This document shows, piece by piece, positions 43,636 to 52,730 of a stretch of DNA of 64,000 nucleotides. The DNA comes from DATKAS01 sp963773315 (GTDB lineage: Bacteria; Actinomycetota; Acidimicrobiia; Acidimicrobiales; DATKAS01): the NCBI GenBank assembly GCA_963773315.1, contig CAVZAF010000005.1, positions 434,001-498,000 of the forward strand, written 5' to 3'. Each line of letters opens with the position of its first letter. Position 1 is the first letter of the stretch. Below the pieces are notes generated by a model. It had not been told where the DNA came from. It ran no database searches and was given only the letters and a program-made list of their open reading frames with translations. A program made the position numbers and the translations under genes.

Positions 43636-45483
43636 ATGGCAGCCGAAGCGTTTGACTTCGTCGTGGTCGGAGGCGGGTCTGCCGGAGCCGTCATCGCCTC
43701 ACGGTTGTCCGAAGATCCGTCAACCACGGTGGCACTGGTCGAGGCGGGCGGTTCACCCCCGCCCGCTGAGTCGATGCCGGCGGCCGTCGCCACGCTTCAG
43801 CTCGATCCCGAGACCGACTGGATGTACACCGCCGACGCCGGCAAAGCCGGCCGCGGCCTCACCGACGGGCGCATGATGATGCCGCGCGGCCGGATGCTCG
43901 GAGGCAGCTCGGGCATCAACTACATGGCATACGTCCGCGGTCACCCCGGTGACTTCGATGCGTGGGCCGCAGCGGGCGGCTCCGGGTGGAGCTACTCCGA
44001 CGTGCTCGCGTACTTCAAGAAGAGCGAGGGCCTGGCTCCAAGCGGCGACATCGTGGTCGACGCCGACGCGCACAGCACGACGGGGCCACTGGGTGTCTCG
44101 GTGCGATCGCCGGTGATCGCCGGCGCGCAGGAGTTCGTCGACGCGGCCGTCGCGGCCGGGATCCCGGTCGGCGACTACAACGGCCGTGACCGCGGCGGGC
44201 CCGCGGGTGTCGTGTCGCTTCTGCAGACCACGACCCGGGAGGGGAAGCGGTCGAGCACCTACCACGCCTTCATCGAAGGTGCGGTCGCGGAGCGACCCAA
44301 CCTCACGGTGATCACCGACGCGCACGTGACCCGAGTGGTCTTGGACGACGCCGGCCCACTCAAAGCCCGCGGCATCGAGTACCGCACCGCCGACGGAGCG
44401 ACGCACACGGTCACCGCCACCAAGGAGGTCGTGCTGAGCGCCGGTGCCATCGGCTCGCCGCACATCCTCATGCTCTCGGGCATCGGCCCGCGCGACGAGC
44501 TCGAGGCCGCCGGAGTCAGGTGTCAGCTCGACGCGCCCGATGTCGGCAAGCACCTCAAGGACCATCTGCAGGTCGCCTTGTTCTTCCCCGCGGCGGGGGT
44601 AGGCGTGTCGATGACCCAGCTCGGGATCTCACTCGGTCCCGACGCCCTCCGCGCTCCGAACGGTCCCCTGCCGGCGGATCCGTCCGATGACGCGAACATG
44701 CCCGAGGAGCTGAAAGCACTGAAGAGCGAAGCCGAGCGCCGCCTCACCGAGTGGGCGACCACCGGACGCAGTCTCGTGTCATCGTCGCTCTACGAGGCGT
44801 GCGCCTGGTTCTCCACCGGACTCGGCGACCATCACACCCACGACGCTCAACTCGGCTTCTTCTGCTGCGGCTACACACCCGACCTGTGGCGATGGGTGCT
44901 ACGCGTCAATCCGGACGAGTACTTCGACGACCCGGCCAAGCGGCTCGCTCCAGACGCCGAGTCGATGATCGTCCTCGCCAACCCGGTCCAACCCCACAGC
45001 GAGGGCGAGATCGTGTTGACAAGCCCCGATGCCGACGTCCACCCCGACATCCGCATGAACTACTTCGACGACCCGCATGACATGCAAGTGATGATCGCGA
45101 CACTCCGCAAGGCACTGGAGGTCGTGGCGAACTGGCCAGGTCACCGCGAGATCGGCCCGCTGCTGGTGCCGCCCGCGCTCGCCGCGAAGCACTCCCACTC
45201 CCCCGGCGAGACGCCGAGCGATGACCTCCTCGAGGACCTCGCACTCCACTACGCCTGGACCGTGTACCACCCGACCTCGACCTGTCGGATCGGCAGCGTT
45301 GTCGACGAGCGCCTACGGGTCGCCGGTGTCTCCGGTCTGCGGGTCGCCGACGCGAGTGTCATGCCCGACGTCGTGAGCGGCAACACCAACGCGGCTTGCA
45401 TCATGATCGGTGAGAAGGGCGCGGAGATGATCGCCGCAGACCACGGCGTGAAGCTGACCGAGTTCGTTCACGCGACTCCCTGA
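43636..45483 (+). CDS. GMC family FAD-dependent oxidoreductase (choline dehydrogenase-like)
   Basis: A 615-residue GMC oxidoreductase. The FAD motif is FDFVVVGGGSAGAVIASRLSE near residue 7; GRMLGGSSGINYMAYVRGHPGDFDAW near 90, GAIGSPHILMLSGIGPRDELEAAGV near 275 and the catalytic histidine in YHPTSTCRIG near 555 follow. The C-terminal SGNTNAACIMIGEKGAEMI holds the second active-site residue. It oxidises alcohols to aldehydes. A roughly 100-residue stretch from 360 is longer than in choline dehydrogenase. The ATG at 43636 follows a GGGGGCGG run. Confidence 0.87.
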   Translation: MAAEAFDFVVVGGGSAGAVIASRLSEDPSTTVALVEAGGSPPPAESMPAAVATLQLDPETDWMYTADAGKAGRGLTDGRMMMPRGRMLGGSSGINYMAYVRGHPGDFDAWAAAGGSGWSYSDVLAYFKKSEGLAPSGDIVVDADAHSTTGPLGVSVRSPVIAGAQEFVDAAVAAGIPVGDYNGRDRGGPAGVVSLLQTTTREGKRSSTYHAFIEGAVAERPNLTVITDAHVTRVVLDDAGPLKARGIEYRTADGATHTVTATKEVVLSAGAIGSPHILMLSGIGPRDELEAAGVRCQLDAPDVGKHLKDHLQVALFFPAAGVGVSMTQLGISLGPDALRAPNGPLPADPSDDANMPEELKALKSEAERRLTEWATTGRSLVSSSLYEACAWFSTGLGDHHTHDAQLGFFCCGYTPDLWRWVLRVNPDEYFDDPAKRLAPDAESMIVLANPVQPHSEGEIVLTSPDADVHPDIRMNYFDDPHDMQVMIATLRKALEVVANWPGHREIGPLLVPPALAAKHSHSPGETPSDDLLEDLALHYAWTVYHPTSTCRIGSVVDERLRVAGVSGLRVADASVMPDVVSGNTNAACIMIGEKGAEMIAADHGVKLTEFVHATP

Positions 45484-45574
45484 CATCAAATGCAAGTCGC
45501 CGTCTTCGTCCGCGATGCGCGGAGCTCCACCAGGCCACGGTTGACAGCACGCCCTCCCGGCAGTTCGGTGGCGT

Positions 45575-46054
45575 TCAGACCGGACCGAGGTGCTCGCGGA
45601 GTTCGGTGACCAGCGCGCGCATCTCCTGACGTTCGACTCGGGGAGCGTCCGGCCATCGGTTCAGCTGCGCGCCCCAGAACTCGAGGGGTGTGTCTCGGTA
45701 GCGAGGCGCGAGATGCACGTGGAGATGGGGCACGCCGTCGCCGAACACGAACGCATAGACGTGTTCTGCACTCGCTACTTCCTTCAGCACGCGCGCGAGG
45801 CGGTTCGTGAGCCGTCCAATGGCGCAGGCTTCATCGTCGGTCAGGTCGCCCAGTCCGGGCGCGTGGCGCTTCGGCTCTACGACGAGCCAGCCGCGGTACG
45901 CCGGGGCCTTCCCGAACACATGACCGGCGTAGACGAGGTCATCCTCATAGAGGATCCCGCCCACCGCGGCAGCGCCTCGACGATGCTTCTCGCAGATGAA
46001 ACAAGCAATCGACGCTTCGCCTGAGTCGTGTGCCACCGACGCAGATTGCCCCAT
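45575..46054 (-). CDS. HIT family hydrolase
   Basis: A 159-residue histidine-triad protein: CFICEKHRRG near residue 14 (a CxxC that often binds zinc), YAGHVFGKAPAYRGWLVVEPKRHAPGLGDL near 45 and HLHVHLAPR near 108 as the catalytic triad. It should hydrolyse nucleotide phosphoramidates or dinucleotides. The ATG at 46054 lies 17 bases after the antiporter gene on the same strand. In-frame sequence further upstream is antiporter DNA and was not included. Confidence 0.83.
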   Translation of the reverse strand: MGQSASVAHDSGEASIACFICEKHRRGAAAVGGILYEDDLVYAGHVFGKAPAYRGWLVVEPKRHAPGLGDLTDDEACAIGRLTNRLARVLKEVASAEHVYAFVFGDGVPHLHVHLAPRYRDTPLEFWGAQLNRWPDAPRVERQEMRALVTELREHLGPV

Positions 46055-46071
46055 CTCGAGAACCAAGACGT

Positions 46072-47346
46072 CTACTGGGGCTCGGGCGCGAACGGTCGGC
46101 CGTGGCGCCAACGCTGGGTGGGCGTCGCCATGCTCTCCATTCGTGTCGTCCGGGAGGACTGCCATGAGGCATAGCTGCGCGCGAGTGGCGCTGCCGTGAC
46201 CCCGTGGGCAAAGACGCTCAGCGCGACCGTCACGGTGATCGCGAGCACAAGATCGTTCGTGTGCGGAAGCCCTGCGGCTTCGATCACGACGACGCCGAAC
46301 ACGATCGACGCCAGGCCGCGGGGACCGAACCAGCCGAGGAGAAGCACAGTTGGCGGTCGCGCATGCGCGCCGATCATGGAGATCGCGACCGGGATCATCC
46401 TCACCACGGTCAGGCTCAAGACCGCGTAGAGAACCTCGCGGACGCCGATCTGTGCCCAGACAGCGCTCAGCACGGCACCCCCGAAGACGATGAGCGTCAC
46501 GCCGTTCAAGACTCCTCCAACCTCCTCGGCGAACTGAGCCGCCTCGGGATCCCGGCCGGTCACCGCCCCGAAGACTGCGCCACCGACGAAGGCAGCGATG
46601 AAGCCACTGCCTCCCGCGGCGTCGGCGATGCCAAACGAGCCGGCAGCGGCGATCACGGGCACGGTTCCGATCAAGTGGCTCTCGATCCAACCGCGGTTTC
46701 GCGCCACGCCCAGGACAATCGCCGCCGCCCCGCCCGCGACGCAGCCACCGACGATTCCCCAGCCAATCGCCTCGATGACGAGCCGTAGGGCGTGGGTGCC
46801 CGTCGTCTCGCCCGCGTCGGTCTGCGCGATCGCGAGTGCGATCGTCAGCAGTGGCACGCAGAGGCCGTCGTTGAGCCCACTCTCGATGTTCAAGGCTTGG
46901 CGGATTCGCGCAGGGATGTTCTCGTCGGTGACCACGGCCTGACCGAGCGCAGCATCGGTCGGGGCGAGGATCACCGCCAGCACGAGCGCGTCAGCCCAGG
47001 TGATTTCGGGCAGCACGATCGCCCCGGCGATCGCTCCTGCCCCGATCGTCAGCGGGAGCCCGATGCCAAGGAGACGTGCAGGAAGTGTGAAATCCTTCCG
47101 CAACGCACGAAGGTCAATGCGCGACGCGTCCGTGAACAGCACCACGACCAGCGTCGCTTCGGCGAGCGCACTGACGTTGGTGTCATTGATGCTCAGGTGG
47201 AGCCAGTTGAGAAGCTCCGATCCGGTGAGGAAGCCAGCGGCGACGAACACCATCGCGCCCGTGATCGAGGTGCCTTGCATCCGGCGGGAGAGTGCCGCGT
47301 AGACGAGCAGGATCGCGGCGACAACCACGATGGTCGAGCCCTCCAC
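46072..47346 (-). CDS. cation:proton antiporter (CPA1 type)
   Basis: A 424-residue membrane protein with about twelve hydrophobic spans. It carries the CPA1 signatures VVVLFTDASRIDL near residue 65, APTDAALGQAVV near 128 and NIESGLNDGLCVP near 152, where the aspartates bind the cation. It exchanges sodium or potassium for protons across the membrane. The GTG start at 47346 has no strong ribosome site. The C-terminus after residue 395 is hydrophilic and short, without a regulatory domain. Confidence 0.87.
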   Translation of the reverse strand: MEGSTIVVVAAILLVYAALSRRMQGTSITGAMVFVAAGFLTGSELLNWLHLSINDTNVSALAEATLVVVLFTDASRIDLRALRKDFTLPARLLGIGLPLTIGAGAIAGAIVLPEITWADALVLAVILAPTDAALGQAVVTDENIPARIRQALNIESGLNDGLCVPLLTIALAIAQTDAGETTGTHALRLVIEAIGWGIVGGCVAGGAAAIVLGVARNRGWIESHLIGTVPVIAAAGSFGIADAAGGSGFIAAFVGGAVFGAVTGRDPEAAQFAEEVGGVLNGVTLIVFGGAVLSAVWAQIGVREVLYAVLSLTVVRMIPVAISMIGAHARPPTVLLLGWFGPRGLASIVFGVVVIEAAGLPHTNDLVLAITVTVALSVFAHGVTAAPLARSYASWQSSRTTRMESMATPTQRWRHGRPFAPEPQ

Positions 47347-47372
47347 ACGGGCAGCCTGACATGCGACGCGCT

Positions 47373-48617
47373 TCAGCCGTCGGACAGGTCATTGGCGAGA
47401 TGCCGGCGAATGCTCGTTCGCGCGGTGGCGGCGCGTCCGACGCTGAGGGCCAGGTGAGATGCCAGGGCGGCCGGGCCGGGACGCGCGCCGTCGAGCAGGT
47501 CGTTCCAGGTCAGCGCCCACGGGGAGGCGATGGCGGCGCCGACGCCGGGCAGCGTGAGCGCGCGGCCGAGACACGCCACGCGTCGGGGTGATCCAGTGAT
47601 GGCCGCGGCGTGGAGCGGCGCCGTTGCCGCTGCGTACCGGCCCGGTCCCTCGGCCAGGTGCTGTCGGTAGCGGAGAGCCGCCGAGCCGGGGCCGGCGAGG
47701 ATCGCTGCGGCGGCGGCCGCCGCACTCGTCATGGCGGGCGCGATGCCCTCACCCTGCAAGGGGTTGACCAGGCCGGCAGCGTCGCCGACGAGGAAGATGC
47801 GCCCGCGTGCCGCGACGGTGCCGACCATGCCCATCTTCAACCATCCGCCGAGGCGTCGGCCTTCGACTGGGGCGGACAGGAGGCCGAGCCGACGGAGGTG
47901 GGCGCAGAAGGCGTCGAAGCGGTCGACCGCGCGCGACGCGGACGATCGGTCCGCTCGCAGTCCCAAGCCCAATCCGACGTTGGCGGTGCCCGCCTCCCCC
48001 GGGAACAACCAGCCGTAGCCCGGGAACCCGCGCCCTGGCGTCTCGTCCCACAGCGCGATGACGGGATGATCGACGTCCTGCGACACGTAGCCCCGGTGAG
48101 CGAAGCCCCACAGCACAGCACCGCGATCGACGAGGCCGGCGGCCGCGGCGATGCCGCTCGTGGCGCCGTCGGCACCGACGACGACGTCGGCGACGAGTCG
48201 ACGGCCATCGTCGAGCTCGACCGTCGCGTCGCGCACAGCGGCCACCCGGCCGGTGACGGGTTCGGCACCGGCGGCGATGGCGGCGTCGCGCATCCACGCG
48301 TCAAAGCGCAGCCGGGTGACCGCTCGGCCGTGGTCGGGATAGGTGCGCCCGGCGCGCGCAGGCAGGAGCACCCTGCGCCCCGTTGGGCCGATCACCACCA
48401 TCGACCCGACGTTCCGGCCGGCGGGCGGCGTCAGGCCGAGCGATGCCAGCAACGCCAACGCCCGGGGCCCGACAAGGTCGCCGCATGCCTTGTCGCGTCC
48501 GAACGTCGCTTTGTCGACCAAGGCGACACGTGCACCGCCGCGCGCCAGCACCAGGGCCGCCGTGCTGCCCGCCGGTCCCGCGCCGACCACGACGGCGTCA
48601 TGGGTTGTCTTCGCCAC
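47373..48617 (-). CDS. geranylgeranyl reductase family FAD protein
   Basis: A 414-residue flavoprotein: VVVGAGPAGSTAALVLARGGARVALVDKATFGRDKACGD near residue 8, ADVVVGADGATSGIAAAAG near 145 and GRIFLVGDAAGLVNPLQGEGIAPAM near 265. This is the layout of geranylgeranyl reductases and MenJ-like enzymes that saturate isoprenoid chains of menaquinone or lipids. The GTG at 48617 follows GGGAGG. It is divergent from a UbiE-like methyltransferase and a UbiA-like gene, suggesting a common role in quinone or isoprenoid-lipid tailoring. Confidence 0.85.
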   Translation of the reverse strand: MAKTTHDAVVVGAGPAGSTAALVLARGGARVALVDKATFGRDKACGDLVGPRALALLASLGLTPPAGRNVGSMVVIGPTGRRVLLPARAGRTYPDHGRAVTRLRFDAWMRDAAIAAGAEPVTGRVAAVRDATVELDDGRRLVADVVVGADGATSGIAAAAGLVDRGAVLWGFAHRGYVSQDVDHPVIALWDETPGRGFPGYGWLFPGEAGTANVGLGLGLRADRSSASRAVDRFDAFCAHLRRLGLLSAPVEGRRLGGWLKMGMVGTVAARGRIFLVGDAAGLVNPLQGEGIAPAMTSAAAAAAAILAGPGSAALRYRQHLAEGPGRYAAATAPLHAAAITGSPRRVACLGRALTLPGVGAAIASPWALTWNDLLDGARPGPAALASHLALSVGRAATARTSIRRHLANDLSDG

Positions 48618-48672
48618 GGCACCTCCCGGGAGATGGTACGCATGGACCGTTCCCCACTCGAAGGGCGCCGAA

Positions 48673-49434
48673 ATGCGTCTTGCCGTCAGTCGGACCCCAC
48701 CGTCGGCGTTCGTCAGGTCGCTGTTCGCCGGCCTGCCGCGTCGCTACGACCGGTTGGCTGCCGTGCTGTCACTCGGCCAAGACCGACGGTGGCGGCGCGA
48801 GATGATCGATCACGCCGTGATGGCCCACCCTTCCATGGTGCTGGACGTCGCCACGGGCCCGGCTGGCGTCGCGTTGGCGCTGGCGGAGCGCGGTGACGCG
48901 AGGATCGTCGGCATCGATCTGAGCGAGGACATGCTCGGCGAAGGTCGACGGAACGTGGTGGCCGCCCGTCGGAATGACCGCATCACCCTCGTCCTCGGTC
49001 AGGGCGAACGCCTGCCCTTCGCCGACGCCAGCTTCGACGCACTGACGTTCACCTATCTGCTCCGCTACGTCGCCGACCCAGCCGCCACCATCGCCGAGCT
49101 CGTCCGGGTCGTGCGTCCGGGGGGAACGATGGCCAGCCTCGAATTCGCCGTGCCGCCCAACCCGTGGTGGCGAGGTTGGTGGTGGGTCTACACCCGCGCC
49201 GTGCTCCCGATCGCCGGAGCCGCCCTCGGCGGGCGGGCATGGTTCGACGTCGGTCGCTTCTTGGGGCCGAGCATCTCCGGTCACTACCGGCGCTTCCCGG
49301 TGGAGGCCACCGTCGCCGCGTGGGAAGCGTCCGGACTCACCGACATCGGCGTACGGCGCATGAGTCTCGGCGGCGGCCTCGTCATGTGGGGCCGCCGCGG
49401 AGACGGTGACCGGCACGGCATCGGGTCCGGTTAG
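48673..49434 (+). CDS. UbiE/MenG-like SAM methyltransferase
   Basis: A 253-residue class I methyltransferase of UbiE/COQ5 style: LFAGLPRRYDRLAAVLSLGQDRRWRREM near residue 18, SAM motif I MVLDVATGPAGVALALAERG near 55 and GQGERLPFADASFDALTFTYLLRYV near 105. RVVRPGGTMASLEFAVPPNPW follows near 145. UbiE-type enzymes methylate demethylmenaquinone; the long hydrophobic C-terminal part is consistent with a lipid substrate. It is followed two bases later by a UbiA-like gene. A dedicated menG elsewhere in the genome cannot be excluded. Confidence 0.82.
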   Translation: MRLAVSRTPPSAFVRSLFAGLPRRYDRLAAVLSLGQDRRWRREMIDHAVMAHPSMVLDVATGPAGVALALAERGDARIVGIDLSEDMLGEGRRNVVAARRNDRITLVLGQGERLPFADASFDALTFTYLLRYVADPAATIAELVRVVRPGGTMASLEFAVPPNPWWRGWWWVYTRAVLPIAGAALGGRAWFDVGRFLGPSISGHYRRFPVEATVAAWEASGLTDIGVRRMSLGGGLVMWGRRGDGDRHGIGSG

Positions 49435-49436
49435 CG

Positions 49437-50189
49437 ATGGAAGACGACTCGCAGCGGCTTGCGCCCGCGTTCTACGCCGCGCCGGCAGGCAGGACGAGGC
49501 GCGCGTGGTCGGACTGGTGGGTCCTGCTCCACCCTCCCTACACGCTGTGGCATCTCTCCTACGTCGCCATCGGCGCATCGCTCGCCCCCCACTTCGACGG
49601 TGGCCGTCTCGTCGCGACCCTCCTCGCCTTCTTCCTCGCCGTGGGGGTGTCCGCTCACGCCCTCGACGAGCTCCACGGCCGCCCGCTGCGCACCACGATC
49701 CCCGGTTGGCTCCTCGCCGCCGCCGCTGCCGCCGGCCTCGCCGGCGCCGTCGCCTTGGGCATCGTCGGGCTGGCCCGAGTCGGGCTCGGATTGGCCGCGT
49801 TCATCGTCGTCGGCGTCGTCATCACTTGCGCGTACAGCCTCGAGCTGTTCGGCGGCCGCCTCCACACCGACATCACGTTCGGACTCGCCTGGGGCGCCTT
49901 TCCCGTCCTGGTTGGCTACTACGCGCAGGCCGAGACGCTGCGCCTCGCTGCTGTCGCGGCCGCATCGTTCGCGTACGCGCTGTCGAGGGCGCAGCGCTCG
50001 CTCAGCACCCCGGCGCGCACACTGCGCCGCCGAGTGGCCACGGTCGAGGGCACCATCACGCACAACGACGGCCACACCACGCCGTTGTCCGCCTCGGTCC
50101 TGCTCGCACCACTCGAGGCGGCCCTCAAGGCCACCGCGTGGGGCGTCGCGGCGCTGGCTGTGGCCCTCGTCGTCTACCGCACCACCTGA
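49437..50189 (+). CDS. UbiA-like membrane prenyltransferase family protein
   Basis: A 250-residue membrane protein with seven or eight spans. A HALDELHGRPL segment near residue 75 sits where UbiA prenyltransferases carry their first aspartate-rich diphosphate-binding motif. A second one is unclear (a SLELFGGRLHTD stretch near 135). It is shorter than usual UbiA enzymes, and the motif is reduced, so activity is uncertain. It follows the UbiE-like gene directly and probably acts on the same isoprenoid product. Confidence 0.65.
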   Translation: MEDDSQRLAPAFYAAPAGRTRRAWSDWWVLLHPPYTLWHLSYVAIGASLAPHFDGGRLVATLLAFFLAVGVSAHALDELHGRPLRTTIPGWLLAAAAAAGLAGAVALGIVGLARVGLGLAAFIVVGVVITCAYSLELFGGRLHTDITFGLAWGAFPVLVGYYAQAETLRLAAVAAASFAYALSRAQRSLSTPARTLRRRVATVEGTITHNDGHTTPLSASVLLAPLEAALKATAWGVAALAVALVVYRTT

Positions 50190-50270
50190 CGGCGAAGTCG
50201 CGGATGTCGTAGGAACAGCCAGCTCGGCGGAGGACCGCAACGCTGGGAACCTGCGGCCAGGCGCGGGTCG

Positions 50271-50822
50271 CTATCTCGACCGCCCTCTGATGCCCAGTGC
50301 TCTCGCGGCGTCGTTGGAGGCGTCGGTGCCGAGAGTCTGGCGAACGAGAAGGAGCCCATCGACTCGAGCGATCACGGCAAGAGCGTTTCGCCGGCGTGCG
50401 GACGGGGTCGACCCAGTCGACCTAGTCGTGAGCCAGTCCAACCAGGCCTGCATCATCGCCGGGACGAGCTGATCGTAGGGGTCGGTACGAGCGGCGGCGA
50501 GCCCGATTGCCTCGAAGAAGATGGTGAAGATCCGCTCAGCCGCCGGTGTGGTGAGCACCGGCCACGCTTTGCGGACGAGGGCATCCGGATCTCGACGCTC
50601 ATCGCCAAACGCCTCGCCGAGGAGCTGTTGGAGCTTCACGCTCACGGCTGTGGTGGCTGCGAAGACGAGATCCGCCTTCGTCGGAAGGTAATACACGACC
50701 ATGCGATCGCTGATCTCGAGGCGATCAGCGACCCGTCGGTAGGTGAGCCCACTCATTCCGTGCTCGAGCGCGACGGCGGCAGCTGCGTCGACGATGTCTT
50801 CTTCTGAGTGGCGGTACCCCAC
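50271..50822 (-). CDS. TetR family transcriptional regulator
   Basis: 183 residues. The N-terminal helix-turn-helix reads AAAAVALEHGMSGLTYRRVADRLEISDRMVVYYLPTKADLV near residues 13-50; the VVYYLPTK ending is a typical TetR recognition helix and hinge. The C-terminal ligand domain is generic. It is divergent from an epoxide-hydrolase-like gene, with two identical-core operators between them, so autoregulation and control of that gene are likely. Confidence 0.88.
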   Translation of the reverse strand: MGYRHSEEDIVDAAAAVALEHGMSGLTYRRVADRLEISDRMVVYYLPTKADLVFAATTAVSVKLQQLLGEAFGDERRDPDALVRKAWPVLTTPAAERIFTIFFEAIGLAAARTDPYDQLVPAMMQAWLDWLTTRSTGSTPSARRRNALAVIARVDGLLLVRQTLGTDASNDAARALGIRGRSR

Positions 50823-50830
50823 CTCTTGAT

Positions 50831-50846
50831 TGTAGTGAGGACTACA
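50831..50846. promoter_or_regulatory. TetR operator 1
   Basis: TGTAGT-N4-ACTACA, a perfect inverted repeat ten bases outside the TetR start codon. With operator 2 (centres 28 bases apart) the two copies are also inverted relative to each other, and their 18-base arms match at 17 positions. Confidence 0.7.
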
Positions 50847-50858
50847 TCTATGGTCTTA

Positions 50859-50874
50859 TGTAGTCCACACTACA
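50859..50874. promoter_or_regulatory. TetR operator 2
   Basis: A second TGTAGT-N4-ACTACA, 18 bases before the ATG of the epoxide-hydrolase-like gene. Its position would block that gene's promoter. Confidence 0.7.
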
Positions 50875-50892
50875 AATACCGAGGAGGACAAG

Positions 50893-51291
50893 ATGAGTGA
50901 CGACAAGGATCCCCGCCGAGTGGTCGAGCGCTTCATGGCTGCGATGGAAGAGCTCGACTACGACACCGCGCTGACCCATGTCTCCGACACGATCGTGTAC
51001 ACCAACATCCCGATGGGACCCGTGGAAGGTCCGGACGCGGTCCGCGGCTTGCTCGAGCCGTTCTTTGCCTCGACGTTGGAGAACAAGTGGGTGATCTCAC
51101 ACGTGGCCGTGAACGGACCGACGGTGTTCATCGAGCGTCTCGACCGCCATCACTACCCCGAAGGCTGGGCCGAGCTCCCGGTCGTCGGCGTGCTGGAAGT
51201 GCACGACGGACTCATCACCGCCTGGCGCGACTACTTCGACCTGGCCACCCTCCAGCACAACCTCGCGCAGGTCGGCCAGTCGCTGGGCTGA
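50893..51291 (+). CDS. limonene-epoxide hydrolase/SnoaL-like protein
   Basis: 132 residues with the NTF2-like fold of limonene-1,2-epoxide hydrolase: VVERFMAAMEELDYDTALTHVSDTIVYTNIPM, then FIERLDRHHYPEGWAELPVVGVLEVHDGLITAWRDYFDL. The R-x-D pair in ERLDRH and the aspartate in WRDYFDL correspond to the family's Asp-Arg-Asp charge relay. It should hydrolyse an epoxide or act as a related isomerase. An AGGAGG precedes the ATG. It is controlled by the divergent TetR. Confidence 0.8.
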   Translation: MSDDKDPRRVVERFMAAMEELDYDTALTHVSDTIVYTNIPMGPVEGPDAVRGLLEPFFASTLENKWVISHVAVNGPTVFIERLDRHHYPEGWAELPVVGVLEVHDGLITAWRDYFDLATLQHNLAQVGQSLG

Positions 51292-51316
51292 CGTTCCGCT
51301 GCCGGGCTCCGATCGC

Positions 51317-52288
51317 TCACCCCTCTGTCGACGGCCCGTGAAGCCCTGCGTTCGCCACGCACCACTCCCAGAGACGGTCCGGCTCACCTGACGGCGGGTG
51401 CGTCCATGACACGAGATGCTCGCGGCGTGGACGACGGTCGAGCCAGAACCGACCGTCGCTGAGGGCGGCGCTGGGCGCGCCCGCGAGCCACACGGCGGTG
51501 TCCGCTCCCTGTTCGGGCGTCCGCAGCATTGGCCTCACGACACGCGCGAAGCGGGGAAGTCCCGAGTCGAGGCCCGTCGTCGCGACCCAGCCCGGGTGCA
51601 TGGCGACAAACCGCAAGCCGGACCCGCCGTAGTGCAGGTCCCACTGTCGGGTGAGCTCGACCTGCGCTCGCTTGGCTCGCGCGTACGCCTTGACCCCCTC
51701 GTAGTCCTCAGGGTGAGGATCGAGCGCTGTGACGTCGAGACGCTGGGAGTACATCCCGCCCGACGACATCGTGATGACGCGGCCCTCAGGGGCCGTGCGC
51801 AGGCCATCCATGAGCAGATGCGTGAGCAGGAACGGAGCGACGACATGCACGGCCACGGTCAGCTCGAGTCCGTCCTCGGTGCGGACGTACGCGCGACTGA
51901 GGGCGCCTGCGTTGTGGATGAGGACGTCAAGACGCGTGTGATTGCGCGCGACTCGGTTCGCGAGGTCGCGGACGTCGGCGAGACGGGAGAGGTCAGCTCG
52001 CTCGAACGAGACCTCAGGGTTGGCGGTCCTCTCGATGATTTCCTCCACGGTCGACTGGCCCCGCGCCTCGTCTCGGCCGACCACGATGACCACGGCGCCG
52101 AGCCCGGCCAGGCCGTCGGCGATCGAACGGCCGATGCCTGACGTCGCGCCGGTCACGAGAACGACTCGACCCTCGACTCGATCGGGTGGCGCCCAATGCT
52201 GCAAGCGGCTCCGAGCCGAGTACCCGATCCGCGAGTAGCTGCCGACGATGGTGAGCTCCAACGCGCCGTCGACGACCTGCGAGATCAT
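51317..52288 (-). CDS. SDR family oxidoreductase (DHRS12-like)
   Basis: A 323-residue SDR with an N-terminal extension of about 40 residues (YSRIGYSARSRLQHW) before the cofactor motif VVLVTGATSGIGRSI. VLIHNAGALS near residue 122 replaces the usual NNAG, then VITMSSGGMYSQ near 170, and the YARAKRAQVEL pair near 200. This pattern is that of DHRS12-like dehydrogenases that often travel with DUF1365/CFA-synthase clusters. Its ATG overlaps the SRPBCC stop by ATGA. Transcription starts from the shared region at 52723-52762 with the palindrome found upstream of the LitR-like genes. Confidence 0.84.
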   Translation of the reverse strand: MISQVVDGALELTIVGSYSRIGYSARSRLQHWAPPDRVEGRVVLVTGATSGIGRSIADGLAGLGAVVIVVGRDEARGQSTVEEIIERTANPEVSFERADLSRLADVRDLANRVARNHTRLDVLIHNAGALSRAYVRTEDGLELTVAVHVVAPFLLTHLLMDGLRTAPEGRVITMSSGGMYSQRLDVTALDPHPEDYEGVKAYARAKRAQVELTRQWDLHYGGSGLRFVAMHPGWVATTGLDSGLPRFARVVRPMLRTPEQGADTAVWLAGAPSAALSDGRFWLDRRPRREHLVSWTHPPSGEPDRLWEWCVANAGLHGPSTEG

Positions 52289-52722
52289 GCGGGGGATGTG
52301 ATCACCGCGCGGAGACCGGCCGCCGCGACGTCGCCGATTCGCCGCAAAGCAACTGCGAGCAGTGGGCCGGCGAGCTTTGCGACTCCCCGAGCGGTGAGGC
52401 GGGCGTCGTAGATCACCGTGCTCCCCTCCCCCTCGCGTTCGACCGTGATCGTGTCCTCGGATCGCAGCCGTCCGGTGTCGGCCACCAGCTTGACGACGTG
52501 GGGTCGATCGAAGGTCGAGATCCGGTAGACGAACGGAAGCTCACGTCCGAGCGACCGAACGACGACCTTGAACTCGGATCCGGCGTCCACGGGCTCGGGG
52601 GTCAGCATCTCCGCACTCACCACGCTCGCGTCCCATTCGGCGACGCTCGAGAACCGAGCAAGGTAGTCGAACACCTGCTCCGGCGATTGGGTGGTGTGGA
52701 TCTCGGCGTGATAAGTGGGCAC
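52285..52722 (-). CDS. SRPBCC family protein
   Basis: 145 residues of the polyketide-cyclase/START type: HAEIHTTQSPEQVFDYLARFSSVAEWDASV at the start and ARLTARGVAKLAGPLLAVALRRIGDVAAAGLR at the end. It likely binds a lipid or hydrophobic ligand. The GTG start lies ten bases from the TTTAG-TG-CTAAA palindrome at 52731. It is the first gene of a two-gene unit with the SDR and divergent from the flavin amine oxidase, all in the presumed light/B12 regulon. Confidence 0.8.
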   Translation of the reverse strand: MPTYHAEIHTTQSPEQVFDYLARFSSVAEWDASVVSAEMLTPEPVDAGSEFKVVVRSLGRELPFVYRISTFDRPHVVKLVADTGRLRSEDTITVEREGEGSTVIYDARLTARGVAKLAGPLLAVALRRIGDVAAAGLRAVITSPA

Positions 52723-52730
52723 CGCGATAC

